Virus record (IMG/VR): IMGVR_UViG_3300026484_000476
Span: 1 to 28,358 of that record
Source: a virus
DNA: 28,358 nucleotides
Reading direction: 5' to 3' (one strand)
The notes under the pieces are model-generated. The model worked only from the letters and a program-made list of their open reading frames with translations. It searched no databases and was not told the DNA's origin. Positions 6,302 to 12,586 of the stretch are shown one piece after another. The translations under genes and the position numbers were made by a program. Positions within the stretch are counted from its first letter, which is position 1. Every line of letters starts with the position of its first letter.

Positions 6302-7825
6302 TTAAAATTCGCTATCACTATAAAAATTATTATATAGTGGATTCGACTTTTCTTTTCTAATTTTTTCTAGCTCTTCATCTATATTTTCAGAAGACCATCC
6401 TAAAGTAGTTTTAAGAGCAGTTTCTAAAGAAACTACCTTGCCTATTTCTTCTTTAAGATCTTGAAAATTACCGATTCCTTTTAAAAATAGGTCTCTATTC
6501 ATATTTTCTAAAAATATAGATTTGCTAGAGAATTCTATTTTTATATCTTGTTCTATTTTATCCCATTCTTGTTCGGACATATCTCCTGAATAGATTAATT
6601 CTCTTTTTAACATTCTTTTAAATAGAGAGGCAACAGGTTTTCTCAATTTATCTACAAATAAATAAAAAGACATATCTTCATTGCTTACACTATCTGTTTC
6701 GTAACTAAAATCTGCAGAATCGTCTAAGTACGGATTTCTATTAGAAGGAATTTTTAAAGAAGTGAATAATTTTTTAGAAGTATATGAAATATCCTCCATA
6801 TCCATCAATCCACCTTTTTCATCCATAGTTTCTACTGTAGTTCCTCTTCCTCCATTTCTATTAGATAACCAATAATCTTCTACAAGAGGTTGAGTAGAAT
6901 TTAAATTCTTGATAAGTCCCTTTTCTACATCATAAGTTTTCTTATATTTGAATTCATTACGAATTTGATTCATAAGTTCTTTTGCTTTTTTAGGAGGTAA
7001 TTCGGCAACATCAATATTAAATAATCTACGTGAAACAGATCTTGAGTATCTTAAAGGAACTAGTAAATTTTCTAGTGTTGATAATTGATTTACGTACTTT
7101 AAAGCTTTTTCTAAGTATCCTAGATTTATTTTAGCGCTAGTTTCTTCATCTAAAATAACATTTTTATATAGCTTAAAATCTATATGAATTAATTCGTCAT
7201 TAGTATATTCTTCATCAAAATTTTTTTCATTATAATCATATAAACCTAAATTATTTTGCTCATCTTTTACGAATTTCCATGTTTTAGATTTTTTATCATA
7301 ATATAAATTAAATGGTTCTAATATATTAACTTTTTTAATTCCTTCTTTTAATTGACTTTTATCGTATATTAAAGCTACGTTCAATTGTCCGTCGACGTAT
7401 AATTGTCTACAAATAATATCTATATTTTCATTAACATTTACAACCGAACATAATTTATTAAATTTTTCAGTTACTTTATCTTTGAATTTTTTACTTCTAT
7501 TTTCTATATTGATTTTAAGAATATCGTCTTCTAAAGAAAAAACCATTTCATTAACTAAGAGATCGATAGCATAATCCACGTCAGAATTTTCAGCTAAATT
7601 TCTATATTTTCTAATTATTTGATTTTGATAGTGGGTTGGTGAAGTTTTATCACCAAAACCTCCAAAAGATTCGATTTCATTATTCGTATTACTAAAAGCT
7701 ACCACACCTAAATATTCATCTGACAATTCTGCAGATACATTCATAGGATTAGTGTTGCTTGAAGGAGATTTAATAATTTCTTCATCTTTTATAAAAGGTT
7801 TTTTTAGAGCCTCCAATAAATTCAT
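6302..7825 (-). CDS. 20: Portal vertex protein, T4 gp20-like
   Basis: 507 aa, close to T4 gp20 (524 aa). It forms the dodecameric portal through which DNA is packaged and to which the neck attaches. Family features: Y-R-x-L-A-x-x-x-D-V-D-Y-A-I-D-x-L-V-N-E (about residues 74-93), the Y-V-D-G-Q-L central strand near 145, and the segment with L-L-V-P-L-R-Y-S-R-S-x-x-R-R-x-F around 255-275. After these come N-R-N-G-G-R-G-T-x-V-x-T-M (about 322-334) and the conserved phage-portal end with K-P-V-A-S-L-F. It is the first gene of the minus-strand head block and is transcribed from the bidirectional late promoter element at 7849-7860. Confidence 0.93.
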   Translation of the reverse strand: MNLLEALKKPFIKDEEIIKSPSSNTNPMNVSAELSDEYLGVVAFSNTNNEIESFGGFGDKTSPTHYQNQIIRKYRNLAENSDVDYAIDLLVNEMVFSLEDDILKINIENRSKKFKDKVTEKFNKLCSVVNVNENIDIICRQLYVDGQLNVALIYDKSQLKEGIKKVNILEPFNLYYDKKSKTWKFVKDEQNNLGLYDYNEKNFDEEYTNDELIHIDFKLYKNVILDEETSAKINLGYLEKALKYVNQLSTLENLLVPLRYSRSVSRRLFNIDVAELPPKKAKELMNQIRNEFKYKKTYDVEKGLIKNLNSTQPLVEDYWLSNRNGGRGTTVETMDEKGGLMDMEDISYTSKKLFTSLKIPSNRNPYLDDSADFSYETDSVSNEDMSFYLFVDKLRKPVASLFKRMLKRELIYSGDMSEQEWDKIEQDIKIEFSSKSIFLENMNRDLFLKGIGNFQDLKEEIGKVVSLETALKTTLGWSSENIDEELEKIRKEKSNPLYNNFYSDSEF

Positions 7826-7848
7826 AATAACTCCATTTTATTTTAAAT

Positions 7849-7856
7849 TATTTATA
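7849..7856 (-). promoter_or_regulatory. Late promoter toward the head genes
   Basis: Perfect TATAAATA on the minus strand, 24 nt before the portal ATG. It overlaps the plus-strand late box at 7853-7860, forming the palindromic core TATTTATAAATA. Confidence 0.75.
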
Positions 7857-7860
7857 AATA
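7853..7860 (+). promoter_or_regulatory. Late promoter toward neck and lysis genes
   Basis: Perfect TATAAATA on the plus strand, 26 nt before the neck gene ATG, sharing bases with the opposite-strand box. Confidence 0.75.
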
Positions 7861-7886
7861 TTTTAATAAAAGAATAAGGTTTATAA

Positions 7887-8774
7887 ATGAGTATAGATAA
7901 TCAACAAGGAATAACGCCTACAGATATCGTAAATACTAAACAAAGAAATAGAAGAATAGATAGTGAAGAAAAACTAATCAGATTCATTAGGACTCGTTTA
8001 GGTGAACCTATGATTACTGTAGATGTATCTGACGAACAGATAGCTTTAATAATTGATGAGACTATAAGGAAATTTTCTGATTATGCTTATGGAGGAGAAC
8101 AAACGGCTTCGTTTATAGTAGAAGGTGAGAAAGGCGTACAAGACTATTTGATGGATTATAAAGTGCAATCTATTCAATCTATCTCTTTCGGAAATAGTCT
8201 AGGCTCAGTCAATCAGACAGGTTCAGGAGGAATTAACTTAGGACCAGGATGGGGTACTATAGGTATAGGGTATGTTCCGCATATTACTATGCAGGGTGAG
8301 GTATCTAGCCTAGAGACTTCAGGTAGAACTACTACACTCGGAGGAGGAATCGCAGGAGGTGCTAGTTCAGGCGGAGTGTTAGATGCTTCAACAAACGCCT
8401 ATGTAACTTTATCACAAAGAGATACTCTTCAATCTCTATTCGGAGTAGGTGTAAATTTTGAATTCAATAGCAATTCTAAAATTTTGAGAATATTTGAAGA
8501 AGTAACAGGACCTTTCTTAGTTGAGGCTTCAATAGAGTATATACCTAATCCGGAATATGATGAAATATATAATCATCCGTGGATTAAAAGCTACGCTCTT
8601 AATCAAGTAAAGTTTTTATGGGGTTCAGTAACTGGTAAGTACTCACAGCCACTTGTAGGTGGAGCTGAAATAAATTACGCCGATATGAAGTCAGAAGCAA
8701 AAGAAGAATTAGATACTTTAGAAGAGGATTTACTTAATAAGTATTCTGAAGCTCTAGGTATGTTTAGTGGATAA
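7887..8774 (+). CDS. 13: Neck/head completion protein, T4 gp13-like
   Basis: 295 aa, close to T4 gp13 (309 aa), which joins the filled head to the tail through the portal. The N-terminal segment (about residues 25-65) has the family pattern of a short helix with L-I-x-F-I-R-x-R-L-G-x-P, then V-D-V-S-D-E-Q-I-x-x-x-I-D-E-T-I-x-K-F. This matches gp13-type neck proteins of T4-like phages. Residues about 108-165 form a Gly/Ser/Thr-rich insertion. The C-terminal part ends with N-H-P-W-I-K-S-Y-A-L-N-Q-V-K-x-L-W-G, another hallmark. Placement beside the portal gene, facing away from it, supports the call. A gp14-like identity is the main alternative. Confidence 0.75.
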   Translation: MSIDNQQGITPTDIVNTKQRNRRIDSEEKLIRFIRTRLGEPMITVDVSDEQIALIIDETIRKFSDYAYGGEQTASFIVEGEKGVQDYLMDYKVQSIQSISFGNSLGSVNQTGSGGINLGPGWGTIGIGYVPHITMQGEVSSLETSGRTTTLGGGIAGGASSGGVLDASTNAYVTLSQRDTLQSLFGVGVNFEFNSNSKILRIFEEVTGPFLVEASIEYIPNPEYDEIYNHPWIKSYALNQVKFLWGSVTGKYSQPLVGGAEINYADMKSEAKEELDTLEEDLLNKYSEALGMFSG

Positions 8775-8795
8775 AAAATATTAAAGGAACAAATA

Positions 8796-9212
8796 ATGAA
8801 AAGTAAACATTTTATATTACAGGAATTCGTACCTAAAGAATTATACGAAAAATATAAAGATAAGTGTTGGGAGTTTTTAGATCCCGATCTAATAAAAGTT
8901 GTAGATATTATTAAAGAAGAATTTCCTGAAGGAACTTGTACTATTAATAATTGGAAATGGGGTGGTGATAGAAACTGGAGTGGAATTAGAACTCCAAATA
9001 GTCCTTATTATTCTTATAGCAGCATGCATTCTTGGGGTAAAGCTGTAGATATGGTCTTTAGTAAATATTCGGCAGATGAAGTAAGACGATTTATAATAGA
9101 TAATCCTAAAAACTACAAAGAGTTTGAGTGTATTAAAGGTATAGAAACTGATATTTCCTGGGTACATATAGATACTAGAAATAGAGAAACCAGAATAACT
9201 TTCAAACCGTAA
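8796..9212 (+). CDS. Endolysin, M15-type peptidase
   Basis: 138-aa zinc peptidase that cuts peptide bridges of peptidoglycan at lysis. The M15 signature is clear: S-M-H-S-W-G-K-A-V-D-M (the S-x-H-x-x-G-x-A-x-D zinc motif, residues about 77-87) and the C-terminal third ligand W-V-H-I-D (about 122-126). There is no signal peptide or cell-wall-binding domain, so it is a single-domain enzyme that needs a holin for release. A good ribosome-binding site (AAAGGAAC) precedes it. It heads the lysis cassette with the spanins and the holin candidate directly downstream. The exact bond cut (L-Ala-D-Glu versus D-Ala-D-Ala or other) cannot be read from sequence. Confidence 0.88.
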   Translation: MKSKHFILQEFVPKELYEKYKDKCWEFLDPDLIKVVDIIKEEFPEGTCTINNWKWGGDRNWSGIRTPNSPYYSYSSMHSWGKAVDMVFSKYSADEVRRFIIDNPKNYKEFECIKGIETDISWVHIDTRNRETRITFKP

Positions 9213-9221
9213 GGATATAAA

Positions 9222-9695
9222 ATGGGAATATTTTCAATATTTAATTTATTGTCTCTCTTTAAAAATTTTAATTTTTCTAAATTTTTTAATCTAAGAAATG
9301 TTTTGATTATGATATTAGTTTTTATATTATCCTATGGATATATTAGAATAGATAATCTTAAAGAAAACGTAGAAAGATTAGAGCATAAAATAGAAATTAT
9401 TACTATAGATAGAGATAATTGTAAAAAAACTAATGAAGAAAACATAAATGAAATAGATAAAATAAAATCTACGTATGAACTTAACGAAAAAAAATACGTT
9501 AAAAGAATAGAAAATAGAGATAAAATTATAATAACTCTAAGAAAAGACCTTCAAAATCTAAAAAAGAAGTTAAATCAGGAACCGTCTGAAGTTATCATAG
9601 TTAAAGATTGCAAAATACCTATTATAAAAGGAAAGGATATTAAAGATGAAGAATTTAAGGAACTATATAATTCTATCTCTACTATTGGTAAGTAG
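9222..9695 (+). CDS. i-spanin (Rz-like inner membrane spanin)
   Basis: 157 aa with one N-terminal transmembrane helix (about residues 26-42), followed by a long Lys/Glu-rich coiled coil (about 45-125) that would span the periplasm, and a short globular end. This is the classic Rz architecture. The o-spanin gene starts inside its 3' end in another frame (overlap 9646-9695), an arrangement typical of Rz/Rz1 pairs. It lies 9 nt after the endolysin. Spanin complexes fuse the inner and outer membranes in the last step of lysis of Gram-negative hosts. Confidence 0.82.
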   Translation: MGIFSIFNLLSLFKNFNFSKFFNLRNVLIMILVFILSYGYIRIDNLKENVERLEHKIEIITIDRDNCKKTNEENINEIDKIKSTYELNEKKYVKRIENRDKIIITLRKDLQNLKKKLNQEPSEVIIVKDCKIPIIKGKDIKDEEFKELYNSISTIGK

Positions 9696-9933
9696 CTTAT
9701 TTCAGGGATGTTGCTTTCCTGAAAAAGTTTGTAAGCCGACAACAAAAATCAAATATGTAGAGGTACCTTGTCCTAAACCTACAGGAAGACCAAAATTTGT
9801 TAAATATAATATATATTTTACAGATATAAATAAAGAGAATTACATATTGATTCCGAAAAATGATGCTATCATTATGAAGAATAATTGGTTATTATATAAA
9901 AATTGGTGTGAAGAGAATATAAATGGAAAATAA
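9646..9933 (+). CDS. o-spanin (Rz1-like outer membrane lipoprotein)
   Basis: 95 aa with a signal peptide (residues 1-21, hydrophobic core I-I-L-S-L-L-L-V-S-S) and a lipobox ending in Q-G-C (C22). After cleavage it would be a lipoprotein. The mature part begins with a Cys/Pro/Lys-rich stretch (P-T-T-K-I-K-Y-V-E-V-P-C-P-K-P), as in many Rz1 proteins. Its ATG lies within the 3' end of the i-spanin gene, preceded by AAAGATG/AAGGA-like sequence. At 95 aa it is longer than lambda Rz1. It would bind the i-spanin across the periplasm. C22 versus C23 as the acylated residue is not certain, but the lipobox spacing favours C22. Confidence 0.82.
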   Translation: MKNLRNYIILSLLLVSSLFQGCCFPEKVCKPTTKIKYVEVPCPKPTGRPKFVKYNIYFTDINKENYILIPKNDAIIMKNNWLLYKNWCEENINGK

Positions 9934-10156
9934 CGAACAAAAACCTGTAGATATATTAGATAAGCATAGGGTACTTACTAGGATTTTATCTTTAATTATA
10001 GCAGGAGTTTTTATATATTCTTTTGTGCTACCTTTAGATGTGGCTTACGCCGAAATAGCAACATACGCTATAGTAGTAGTATTGTTAATAATCACATTTG
10101 GTATAAATTCATTAGATAAAATTGCTGAAATTTTAAAAGCATTTAAGGGTAAATAG
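9923..10156 (+). CDS. Holin-like protein with two transmembrane segments
   Basis: 77 aa with two hydrophobic helices (about residues 17-35 and 43-61), a short charged N-terminus (M-E-N-N-E-Q-K-P) and a Lys-rich C-terminal tail. Size, topology and location immediately after the spanin pair fit a class II-type holin, which forms membrane lesions and releases the endolysin. The start overlaps the end of the o-spanin gene by 11 nt. The only other membrane protein in the cassette is the next gene, so the holin could be that one, or the two could act as a holin/antiholin pair. The call is made on architecture and context, not on a family motif. Confidence 0.65.
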   Translation: MENNEQKPVDILDKHRVLTRILSLIIAGVFIYSFVLPLDVAYAEIATYAIVVVLLIITFGINSLDKIAEILKAFKGK

Positions 10157-10536
10157 TGGAAATAATTTTAGGTTCTGTATTCACGTTTTTAAAAGCTCAT
10201 TATGGTGACGTTTCTATTTCTATATTAACTCTAACGATTATCACTTTTTATTATAAGAGAGTTAAACCTTTTTTAGACTCTCTTCCTGACTTGGAAACTA
10301 TAGAAGATAATAGAGCTCATATGGATGTAAAGTCTAAAGAAATTATAGAAAATATATCGTCCATAAAAAAATTAGTAGAAGATTTAAGAAAAGATATAGA
10401 ATCTATAGAGAATAATGCGTCGCAAGGAGAAAGAGAATTTCATAATAAAATGGACGGACTGATGAAAGATCTGAATCAAATTTCTTCTAAAATTGAAACT
10501 ATGATGTTTTTAAGTATCAAAGGAGAAATAAAATGA
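10156..10536 (+). CDS. Membrane-anchored coiled-coil protein in the lysis cassette
   Basis: 126 aa; the start is GTG at 10156, overlapping the holin-like stop codon by one base and preceded by AAGGG. One N-terminal hydrophobic segment (about residues 1-32, interrupted by K-A-H-Y-G-D) is followed by a predicted coiled coil (about 50-120) with Glu/Lys/Ile heptads. The layout resembles accessory lysis proteins, antiholins or a second spanin-like protein, but no family motif is visible. It is translationally coupled to its neighbours on both sides (a 4-nt overlap with the next gene). Confidence 0.7.
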   Translation: MEIILGSVFTFLKAHYGDVSISILTLTIITFYYKRVKPFLDSLPDLETIEDNRAHMDVKSKEIIENISSIKKLVEDLRKDIESIENNASQGEREFHNKMDGLMKDLNQISSKIETMMFLSIKGEIK

Positions 10537-11273
10537 GGCAATCTAACCAATACTTTCATCCTCGAAAATTTATCCATAACAATATAAATTTTCGAATTAA
10601 AACTAGCGAAGCCATGAATTTATTTAAAATGAATCAAACGTTCGTTTTAAAACAAATGACATATAACTTTAAATTTGAGTTTTCTTTAGTGTCTAAAGAT
10701 ATTATGTTATTAAAATATGACGTATGGTATGATTGGTTGAATGAAGTAGAACAATTATTATTAAGTAGCAATAAATCCAGAGAAGATAATAAAAAAGATA
10801 TATTAAAACTTTCTCTAGAAAGAAAAAAATATTACGAAAAAACACTCAAAGAAAATTTTGCAGGAGATGATTTAAAATTTGTAAATTTTTGGATAGAAAT
10901 TCACGAAAGAGTATACTTTTTATTAGAAGATAAAATTAAAAATATCAGTTCTCTCCTTAAAAAGGAAGACTTTTTCTTTGAAATCTCTAGAATAACGTCT
11001 AACGTTATGAAAAGAACGCTATATGAGCTTCAAGAATTAGAAACTATATTTTTCGATAAAGGTGAAATCAATATTTGTATAGATAATATATTTATTGAAA
11101 TTTTAAAAAGAGATTTAGATTTTTTTAAAAATAAAATCAACAAGTATCAAAATATTAAAAATTTTAAGTGTGTAGTTATAAAAAATTACTCTGACGTAGA
11201 TGATTTAGAAATAGTTTGTGAAAAAGCTTTTAATTATTTAAAAGAAAAAAATATATCTTATTATACTATATAA
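10533..11273 (+). CDS. Unknown 246-aa protein
   Basis: A soluble, Lys/Phe-rich protein with no recognisable domain, signal peptide or membrane helix. Much of it looks helical (residues 85-200). Its ATG overlaps the preceding stop codon (ATGA at 10533) after an AAAGGAGA ribosome-binding site, so it belongs to the late lysis transcript. It may be a late structural or lysis-related protein. Confidence 0.75.
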   Translation: MRQSNQYFHPRKFIHNNINFRIKTSEAMNLFKMNQTFVLKQMTYNFKFEFSLVSKDIMLLKYDVWYDWLNEVEQLLLSSNKSREDNKKDILKLSLERKKYYEKTLKENFAGDDLKFVNFWIEIHERVYFLLEDKIKNISSLLKKEDFFFEISRITSNVMKRTLYELQELETIFFDKGEINICIDNIFIEILKRDLDFFKNKINKYQNIKNFKCVVIKNYSDVDDLEIVCEKAFNYLKEKNISYYTI

Positions 11274-11282
11274 AGGTACACC

Positions 11283-11606
11283 ATGCAAAAATTTAAATTA
11301 GTTTTAGAAAAAATTAAAAGAGAAAAACAATTAGATAAAATATTAAAATCTATATTAAAAGAAAATAATAAGAACTTAACTGAAGGTAGTTGTTTTGATG
11401 CTTTAAAATTAGCCATATCTGAATTTATAGAAATTGAAGAATTTAAACCTCTTATTGATCCTCGTAAAAAAGGTATAACTATTAATGGAGAATTTAGAGG
11501 TGGAGAAAACGGCTCAAAACATGTAATATTAAACTGTTCATTTCCTCTAAATAAAGTAATAAAAGACCTAAACAAAAATATAAAAACCATCAACGACTCT
11601 CTTTAA
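11283..11606 (+). CDS. Unknown 107-aa protein
   Basis: A basic N-terminal helix (residues 1-30, Lys-rich) is followed by a domain with an E-G-S-C-F-D-A-L-K-L-A motif and a β-rich segment (K-G-I-T-I-N-G-E-F-R-G-G). No family recognised. It is 9 nt downstream of the previous gene, with AAAGGT as ribosome-binding site. It is the last gene before the first TTTAAGTC-type promoter, so it probably ends the late transcription unit. An opposite-strand frame over the same interval lacks a ribosome-binding site and was not called. Confidence 0.65.
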   Translation: MQKFKLVLEKIKREKQLDKILKSILKENNKNLTEGSCFDALKLAISEFIEIEEFKPLIDPRKKGITINGEFRGGENGSKHVILNCSFPLNKVIKDLNKNIKTINDSL

Positions 11607-11612
11607 TCTAAC

Positions 11613-11635
11613 TGTAAGTCTCCTTATAATATAAT
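11613..11635 (+). promoter_or_regulatory. Promoter, TTTAAGTC/N9/TATAAT family
   Basis: TGTAAGTC (11613-11620), 9 nt, TATAAT (11630-11635). One of at least seven copies with identical spacing, each close upstream of a gene. Transcription should start near 11642, just at the ribosome-binding site of the next gene. Confidence 0.7.
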
Positions 11636-11650
11636 ACGAATATAAGGAGA
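11619..11650 (+). promoter_or_regulatory. Hairpin hiding the ribosome-binding site in read-through RNA
   Basis: TCTCCTTATA (11619-11628) is perfectly complementary to TATAAGGAGA (11641-11650), which contains the Shine-Dalgarno AAGGAG of the gene at 11658. RNA started at the local promoter lacks the 5' arm, so only read-through RNA can form the hairpin. Confidence 0.55.
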
Positions 11651-11657
11651 TTTATAG

Positions 11658-11966
11658 ATGAGACTATATATAGACGATATTAGAGATCCTAAACAAAAAT
11701 TCGACCATATTTCTAAAACTAGCAGAGACGCTATACGATGGATGCAGAAATACGGATGTCCTAACTATATTTCTTTTGATCATGACCTTGGTGGTGATGA
11801 TACTTCTATGTCTGTAGTTAAATGGATGATTGAAACGGATTTAGATTCTAAAGGCAAATTTATTCCTACAGATTTTGAATATAACGTTCATTCTGCTAAT
11901 CCTGTAGGTAGAGCTAATATAGAAGGATATTTAAAATCTTATTTAAAATCTAAAAAATTAATATGA
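11658..11966 (+). CDS. Cyclic-phosphate-processing receiver-like domain protein (cREC)
   Basis: A 102-aa single-domain protein. The N-terminal strand ends in I-D-D-I-R-D-P (residues 5-11) and a second strand carries I-S-F-D-H-D-L-G-G-D-D (38-48), followed by a helix with W-M-I. This D-D-x-R plus S-x-D-H-D-L-G layout is that of the cREC family, a receiver-fold domain found in phages and proposed to act on cyclic phosphate ends of RNA or nucleotides. The proposed function comes from comparative genomics, so its role here is open (RNA repair or counter-defence). It is preceded by its own promoter and a Shine-Dalgarno that can be masked by a hairpin. Confidence 0.75.
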   Translation: MRLYIDDIRDPKQKFDHISKTSRDAIRWMQKYGCPNYISFDHDLGGDDTSMSVVKWMIETDLDSKGKFIPTDFEYNVHSANPVGRANIEGYLKSYLKSKKLI

Positions 11967-11967
11967 T

Positions 11968-11990
11968 TTTAAGTCGAATTATTATATAAT
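11968..11990 (+). promoter_or_regulatory. Promoter, TTTAAGTC/N9/TATAAT family
   Basis: TTTAAGTC (11968-11975), 9 nt, TATAAT (11985-11990), starting 2 nt after the previous stop codon and 29 nt before the next ATG. Confidence 0.75.
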
Positions 11991-12018
11991 AAATCATTAA
12001 AAAGAAAAGGATCGAAAG

Positions 12019-12459
12019 ATGGAAAACCAAAAAACAGTAAAAAACGTAAAAGAACTTAAAGATGGTGGAGTTAAAAAATTCGGAAAAGTTGAAAAGGATA
12101 CTTTACCTAAATCTGAAATAATCATTGAAGGTGAGTTTGAAATAGTTCAAACCACTAAATATAAATCTAAGAAAGTAACTACTTTTGAAACTGCAGATGC
12201 TAAAAGCTTTACTAGACATTTAGAAAACGAAGCCGTTAAAAAATCTTTAAGAGAAACTTTTCCTAATGCTTCTAAAGAATTTATTTTCAATTCTAAAGGA
12301 TTTGAAGGTGATTTAGTAGATTTTATAGCTGAAAAAGAAGGTTTAGAAAGAAATGAAGTTTTTGAAAAAGCCGGAAGTAAGGAATCTATAGAAAAAATTC
12401 CAGGATATATGAAAGCTAGAGCAAGTAGAACTCCAGCAAAAGACGTATTCTATCAATAA
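12019..12459 (+). CDS. Unknown 146-aa protein
   Basis: A soluble, Lys/Glu-rich protein with an extended N-terminus (residues 1-30), a β-like segment (S-E-I-I-I-E-G-E-F-E-I-V) and a helical C-terminal half. No family recognised. It has its own promoter, an AAAGGAT ribosome-binding site, and a strong stem-loop directly behind it, so it is a monocistronic unit. Early or middle expression is inferred from the promoter type. Confidence 0.75.
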   Translation: MENQKTVKNVKELKDGGVKKFGKVEKDTLPKSEIIIEGEFEIVQTTKYKSKKVTTFETADAKSFTRHLENEAVKKSLRETFPNASKEFIFNSKGFEGDLVDFIAEKEGLERNEVFEKAGSKESIEKIPGYMKARASRTPAKDVFYQ

Positions 12460-12464
12460 AATAT

Positions 12465-12490
12465 ATCTGAACTCAATTTTGAGTTCAGAT
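12465..12490 (+). terminator. Strong stem-loop after the 146-aa gene
   Basis: A perfect 12-bp inverted repeat (ATCTGAACTCAA/TTGAGTTCAGAT) with a 2-nt (effectively 4-6-nt) loop lies 5 nt after the stop codon. It lacks the usual U tract, so it may be a processing or stability element rather than an efficient terminator. Confidence 0.55.
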
Positions 12491-12531
12491 CTTCATTAAA
12501 AAACAATCAAAAAAACAAGTAAGAAAATAAT

Positions 12532-12550
12532 AAGTATATTTTTATATAAT
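12532..12550 (+). promoter_or_regulatory. Probable promoter of the FAD-queC-queE unit
   Basis: TATAAT at 12545-12550 with a divergent box (AAGT at 12532-12535, one base nearer than in the consensus). It is the only good -10 sequence in the gap before the FAD enzyme gene. Confidence 0.5.
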
Positions 12551-12586
12551 AATTAATATGGCGGATGTCCATTTTGAGGAGAGAAA

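Noticed and set aside
11261-11593. Minus-strand frame of 110 codons
   Set aside because: The plus-strand frame at 11283 has an ATG, a ribosome-binding site and operon spacing; the antisense one has none of these.
12460-12586. preQ1 riboswitch or similar aptamer before the FAD-queC-queE unit
   Set aside because: The 127-nt gap contains a simple hairpin and a promoter; I see no preQ1 aptamer pseudoknot (C-rich loop plus A-rich tail), and the leader after the promoter is only about 30 nt.
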